DNA of 7,956 nucleotides from NCBI GenBank assembly GCA_035704555.1, contig DASSWT010000194.1:1-7956 (forward strand), read 5' to 3'. Positions 5,738-7,956 of the stretch are shown piece after piece. The position numbers and the translations under genes are program-made. The stretch is from Saccharospirillum sp035704555. Its GTDB lineage: Bacteria > Pseudomonadota > Gammaproteobacteria > Pseudomonadales > Natronospirillaceae. Below the pieces are notes generated by a model. It ran no database searches. It was not told where the DNA came from and saw only the letters and a list, made by a program, of their open reading frames with translations. Positions within the stretch are counted from its first letter, which is position 1. Each line of letters starts with the position of its first letter.

Positions 5738-5792
5738 GTTTAGCGTTTTTCCGTCAAAGTTTTTTCGCGACATCCAATAACTTTGGCTAAAC
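5738..5792 (+). promoter_or_regulatory. Nested inverted repeat upstream of the small gene
   Basis: GTTTAGC 5738-5744 pairs with GCTAAAC 5786-5792, and inside it CAAAGTT 5755-5761 pairs with AACTTTG 5779-5785. The right arms are contiguous, so as RNA this would be a 14-bp stem with a 10-nt bulge on the left side and a 17-nt loop. It ends 28 nt before the GTG at 5821. It could be a structured leader, a regulator-binding site or a chance fold; promoter elements in this stretch are weak. Confidence 0.35.
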
Positions 5793-5820
5793 TTCGGACA
5801 AACCTTCCGGGAAACCCACC

Positions 5821-6009
5821 GTGAAAAAAGTCGACCCCTGGCTTGAAGCCGGGCTGAAAGCGCGGGAAATGCGCAAAAGCCTGGGCTATTCCTACCTGGC
5901 TGCCGATGAGATCATCCGCAGCATGCGCGCCTTGCGCGAAGCCTTGCCGCTACCCGACAGCAGCAAAGCGCTCCCTAAGCCTCCAATTGAGGAGGAGCCT
6001 GGTAGCTGA
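5821..6009 (+). CDS. Small hypothetical protein (62 aa)
   Basis: I do not recognise this protein. It begins VKKVDPWLEAGLKAREMRKSLGYS, continues as a predicted amphipathic helical stretch rich in Ala, Arg, Leu and Glu to about residue 43, and ends in a Pro/Glu-rich tail (PKPPIEEEPGS). No signal peptide, membrane segment or Cys/His metal motif is seen, so it is probably cytoplasmic. The only usable start is GTG 5821, since a stop lies in frame at 5788-5790; the Shine-Dalgarno is poor. Third codon positions are mostly G or C, like the neighbours, which argues for a real gene. Its last 35 bp overlap the 3' end of greB on the other strand, so the two transcripts are complementary at their ends. 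The upstream region carries the nested inverted repeat and repeat copy B. A non-coding or decayed fragment remains possible. Confidence 0.6.
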   Translation: MKKVDPWLEAGLKAREMRKSLGYSYLAADEIIRSMRALREALPLPDSSKALPKPPIEEEPGS

Positions 6010-6493
6010 CATCGGTCACCCAGTACTCGTACTCGCCGTTTGGGGTTTGTACCCTGATTTCATCGTCGATGGTTTTTTTCAATAGCGCCCGCGCCATGGG
6101 CGAGTCGATGCTGATGTAGCGCGGGTCGAGGTCGAACTCGTCCGGCCCGACCAGGCGCATTACCCGGGGTGTTTCGTCTTCATCGACCACACGCACCCAG
6201 GCGCCGAAGAAGATCCGGTTCTGGTCATCGGGCAGGGTGGCCACCACCTGCAGTGATTCCAATCGCTTGGTTAAAAAGCGCACCCGGCTGTCGATCTGGC
6301 GCAATCGCTTCTTGCCGTAGATGTATTCGGCATTTTCTGACCGGTCCCCCTGTTTGGCAGCGTCTGACACTTCCTGGGTAACCAGTGGGCGTTCCACATG
6401 CCACAGTTCGTGCAGTTCGGCGCGCAGTCTGGCTTCGCCTTCCGGCGTGATGTAGGGGCTGCTGCGCGGACGCGGCGGTCGGTAGCGGCTCAT
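5975..6493 (-). CDS. greB: Transcription elongation factor GreB
   Basis: GreB enters the secondary channel of backtracked RNA polymerase and stimulates cleavage of the extruded RNA 3' end, restarting elongation. The 172 residues contain the N-terminal coiled coil, about 14-88, with acidic tip GDRSENAEY where Asp50 and Glu53 are the metal-holding residues. The C-terminal FKBP-like domain follows, about 92-165, with FFGAWVRV and the conserved ISIDSPMARALLKK. The motifs LWHVERP, KKRLRQIDSRVRFLTKRLE and FFGAWV mark GreB rather than GreA. It is about 14 residues longer than E. coli GreB (158), mostly from an Arg/Pro-rich start (SRYRPPRPRSSP). Its ATG overlaps the mnmC stop as ATGA, with GAGGA 5 nt upstream, so coupled translation from an mnmC-greB message is likely. 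Its 3' end overlaps the small opposing gene by 35 bp and no terminator is visible. Confidence 0.96.
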   Translation of the reverse strand: MSRYRPPRPRSSPYITPEGEARLRAELHELWHVERPLVTQEVSDAAKQGDRSENAEYIYGKKRLRQIDSRVRFLTKRLESLQVVATLPDDQNRIFFGAWVRVVDEDETPRVMRLVGPDEFDLDPRYISIDSPMARALLKKTIDDEIRVQTPNGEYEYWVTDVSYQAPPQLEA

Positions 6494-7956
6494 CGTTGTC
6501 CTCGAATCAGTTGGCGAATGATAAAACGGTTCGGGTTCAGGTAATTGGCCACGGACTGGGCAACCGGCAGGGGTTCACCGCAGATCCAGGCGGCCAGGGC
6601 ACGTGAGGCCAGCGGAATTGAGCACAACCCTTTCGAACCGTGCGCCAGGTTGACCCATAAACCGGGGCGGTAAGGCGGCGCAGGGAGGCGATTGGTCAGT
6701 CGTTTGGTCAGGCCAGTTTGATACATCTCAACAAAACGTTCAGCGTCCAGCAAAGGGCCTACCTGTGGAAAGTAATCGGGCGAGGCGCAGCGCTGGCCGG
6801 CGCGTGCATCCCGCACTGTCTCCTGGCCGCTAATCAGCTCCGGCAGTCGCTGATGAGCATTGTTCAGGTTGTCGATGTCGTCCTGTTCACTCAATTCGGG
6901 TGCGGCCTGGCCCACGTGAAAACTGGCCCCCAGGCTGTGAGCTCCGTCAAACGCCGGTACCAGATATCGGTCGGAGCAGATCACAGTCTTCAGGCTGGTC
7001 AGAGCAGGTGTTGATTCAATGCGGGTGACCTGACCACCAATGGGTTTCAGTGGCAAATACTGGCTCTGTGCCAGGTGTTTGGCGTACCAGGCGTTGCAGA
7101 GTATGACCTGGCTCGCTTCCAGAGTCCGTTGGCCATTGGCGGTCTCGCACAGCACGTGCCATTGGCCGTTGACGAGCTGATTGAGCGTCTTGGCGTGGTG
7201 ACCGGTTAGCACGCGGATGCGCGGCTCCGTTAAGCGCAAATGCACCAGTGCCGGGGGCTGTACCCAGCCGCCACCCGGGAAAAACAACGCCTCGCAGGGC
7301 AGGGAAACGCCCGCCTGCTCACTGGCCCCGGCTTGGCCGAGGCAATCGGCCAGCTCACCAGCGAACGGATTGTGCTGATGCAGGTGAGCAAAACGGCGTG
7401 CTTCCTTGGTGCCCTGGTTCAGTTGCAGCAGACCGCATTGCTGGTGCGGCACGCGGTCGGGCAGGGTAGCCAGGCGCCGCTGAGCCAGGTGCAACGCCTG
7501 GGTGTAGAAACGGTTAACGGGGGTGTCGTCATGAGACAAGCGGGCATAGACCGCCCCCTGAAGGTTACCGGAGGCACCGGTAGCCACCTTGGCGGCCTGC
7601 TCCAGCACCGTCACCTCCCAGCCACGACGCGCCAGCTCCCAGGCGGTATGCGCACCGGCCAGTCCGGCGCCAATTACAATAGCGGTGCGGTATACCGGGC
7701 TGGATGAAGCAGCAGGCCAGTGCCACTCATTGCGTGGCCACAAATCCGGCCGGGGCGGGCCCTGAATGCCGGCAAAGCGGCCGTGCAGCATTTCGCGCTT
7801 CTTGCCGAAGCCTGGCCTGCGGGTAACGGAGAAACCGGCGCCCTGAAGTCCGGTGCGAACCGTGCTGGCCGAGGTAAAGGTAGCGAAGGTAGTGGCAGGA
7901 TGACTCAACCGGGCCATGGTCTGATACAGCGGCGGTTGCCACATATCCGGGTTGCG
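6490..7956 (-). CDS. mnmC: Bifunctional tRNA wobble-uridine modification enzyme MnmC, 5' end off the window
   Basis: MnmC completes 5-methylaminomethyl-(2-thio)uridine at tRNA position 34: its C-terminal FAD oxidoreductase removes the carboxymethyl group and its N-terminal SAM methyltransferase adds a methyl. About 488 residues are visible (E. coli MnmC is about 670). The frame is open to the window edge, reading Arg-Asn-Pro-Asp just before MWQPPLYQTMARL; this matches the NPEMW block of MnmC, so the ATG at 7944 is internal. The visible parts are the end of the methyltransferase domain (TFATFTSASTVRTGLQGAGF and RPGFGKKREML), a short linker, then the FAD domain with VIGAGLAGAH (GxGxxG), GASGNLQGAVY, RCASPDYFPQVGP and GSKGLCSIPLASRALA. 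The stop overlaps the greB ATG by 4 bp. The fused two-domain form is typical of gammaproteobacteria. No key residue is seen to be missing in the visible part. Confidence 0.95.
   Translation of the reverse strand, partial: RNPDMWQPPLYQTMARLSHPATTFATFTSASTVRTGLQGAGFSVTRRPGFGKKREMLHGRFAGIQGPPRPDLWPRNEWHWPAASSSPVYRTAIVIGAGLAGAHTAWELARRGWEVTVLEQAAKVATGASGNLQGAVYARLSHDDTPVNRFYTQALHLAQRRLATLPDRVPHQQCGLLQLNQGTKEARRFAHLHQHNPFAGELADCLGQAGASEQAGVSLPCEALFFPGGGWVQPPALVHLRLTEPRIRVLTGHHAKTLNQLVNGQWHVLCETANGQRTLEASQVILCNAWYAKHLAQSQYLPLKPIGGQVTRIESTPALTSLKTVICSDRYLVPAFDGAHSLGASFHVGQAAPELSEQDDIDNLNNAHQRLPELISGQETVRDARAGQRCASPDYFPQVGPLLDAERFVEMYQTGLTKRLTNRLPAPPYRPGLWVNLAHGSKGLCSIPLASRALAAWICGEPLPVAQSVANYLNPNRFIIRQLIRGQR
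6499..6503 (-). promoter_or_regulatory. Shine-Dalgarno site of greB inside mnmC
   Basis: Minus-strand GAGGA lies 5 nt before the greB ATG and within the last codons of mnmC. It fixes the greB start at the ATGA overlap and supports translational coupling. Confidence 0.7.

Larger units (their letters stand above)
5468..5820. other. Divergent intergenic region (353 bp)
   Basis: This gap separates the pterin-synthase-like gene (leftward) from the small gene at 5821 (rightward). In order it holds a candidate leftward promoter near 5500, a short AT-richer stretch, repeat copy B at 5563-5713, and an AT-richer leader with nested inverted repeats at 5738-5792. The heptamer GCTAAAC or its complement occurs three times, at 5547-5553, 5738-5744 and 5786-5792. 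I see no credible protein-coding frame within it. Confidence 0.75.

Noticed and set aside
7240..7707. Plus-strand open frame opposite mnmC
   Set aside because: It is a shadow of the MnmC FAD domain; the opposite strand carries conserved motifs throughout.

Overview
The window looks like the chromosome of a flagellated gammaproteobacterium, plausibly an Oceanospirillales/Saccharospirillaceae- or Pseudomonas-like marine lineage. The evidence is a FleS/FleR-type flagellar two-component pair, a fused MnmC, a GreB, and a CysRS that sits close to E. coli CysS residue for residue at its zinc ligands. The lineage is inferred from protein resemblance only; there is no rRNA. The genes are GC-rich and typical of a stable core region. 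I see no tRNA, rRNA, CRISPR array, insertion sequence or phage gene.

Layout: (1) 2-2419, plus strand: the 3' part of a FleS-like histidine kinase (5' end off the window), then a complete FleR-like sigma-54 response regulator. (2) 2420-2596: a convergent intergenic gap almost filled by copy A of a structured 152-bp repeat. (3) 4524 down to 2597, minus strand: cysS, yidD and a Trm112/YcaR-like gene, tightly packed and reading toward fleR. (4) 5467-4604, minus strand: a double-length, tandem 6-pyruvoyl-tetrahydropterin-synthase/QueD-like protein. (5) 5468-5820: a divergent intergenic region holding a candidate promoter, copy B of the same repeat (151 bp), and a nested inverted repeat in an AT-richer leader. 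(6) 5821-6009, plus strand: a small unidentified protein whose 3' end overlaps greB tail to tail. (7) 7956 down to 5975, minus strand: mnmC (5' end off the window) and greB, joined by a 4-bp ATGA overlap.

Functionally, FleS and FleR form a kinase/activator pair for mid-to-late flagellar promoters. cysS, yidD, trm112, mnmC and greB all serve gene expression and protein biogenesis: tRNA charging, membrane insertion, a Trm112-like accessory protein, wobble-uridine modification and transcript cleavage. No new defence or metabolic system can be supported here.

The parts that deserve attention are the paired intergenic repeat with a compensatory base-pair change, the tandem T-fold protein whose two halves appear to hold complementary parts of one active site, and the structured divergent intergenic region before the small unknown gene.
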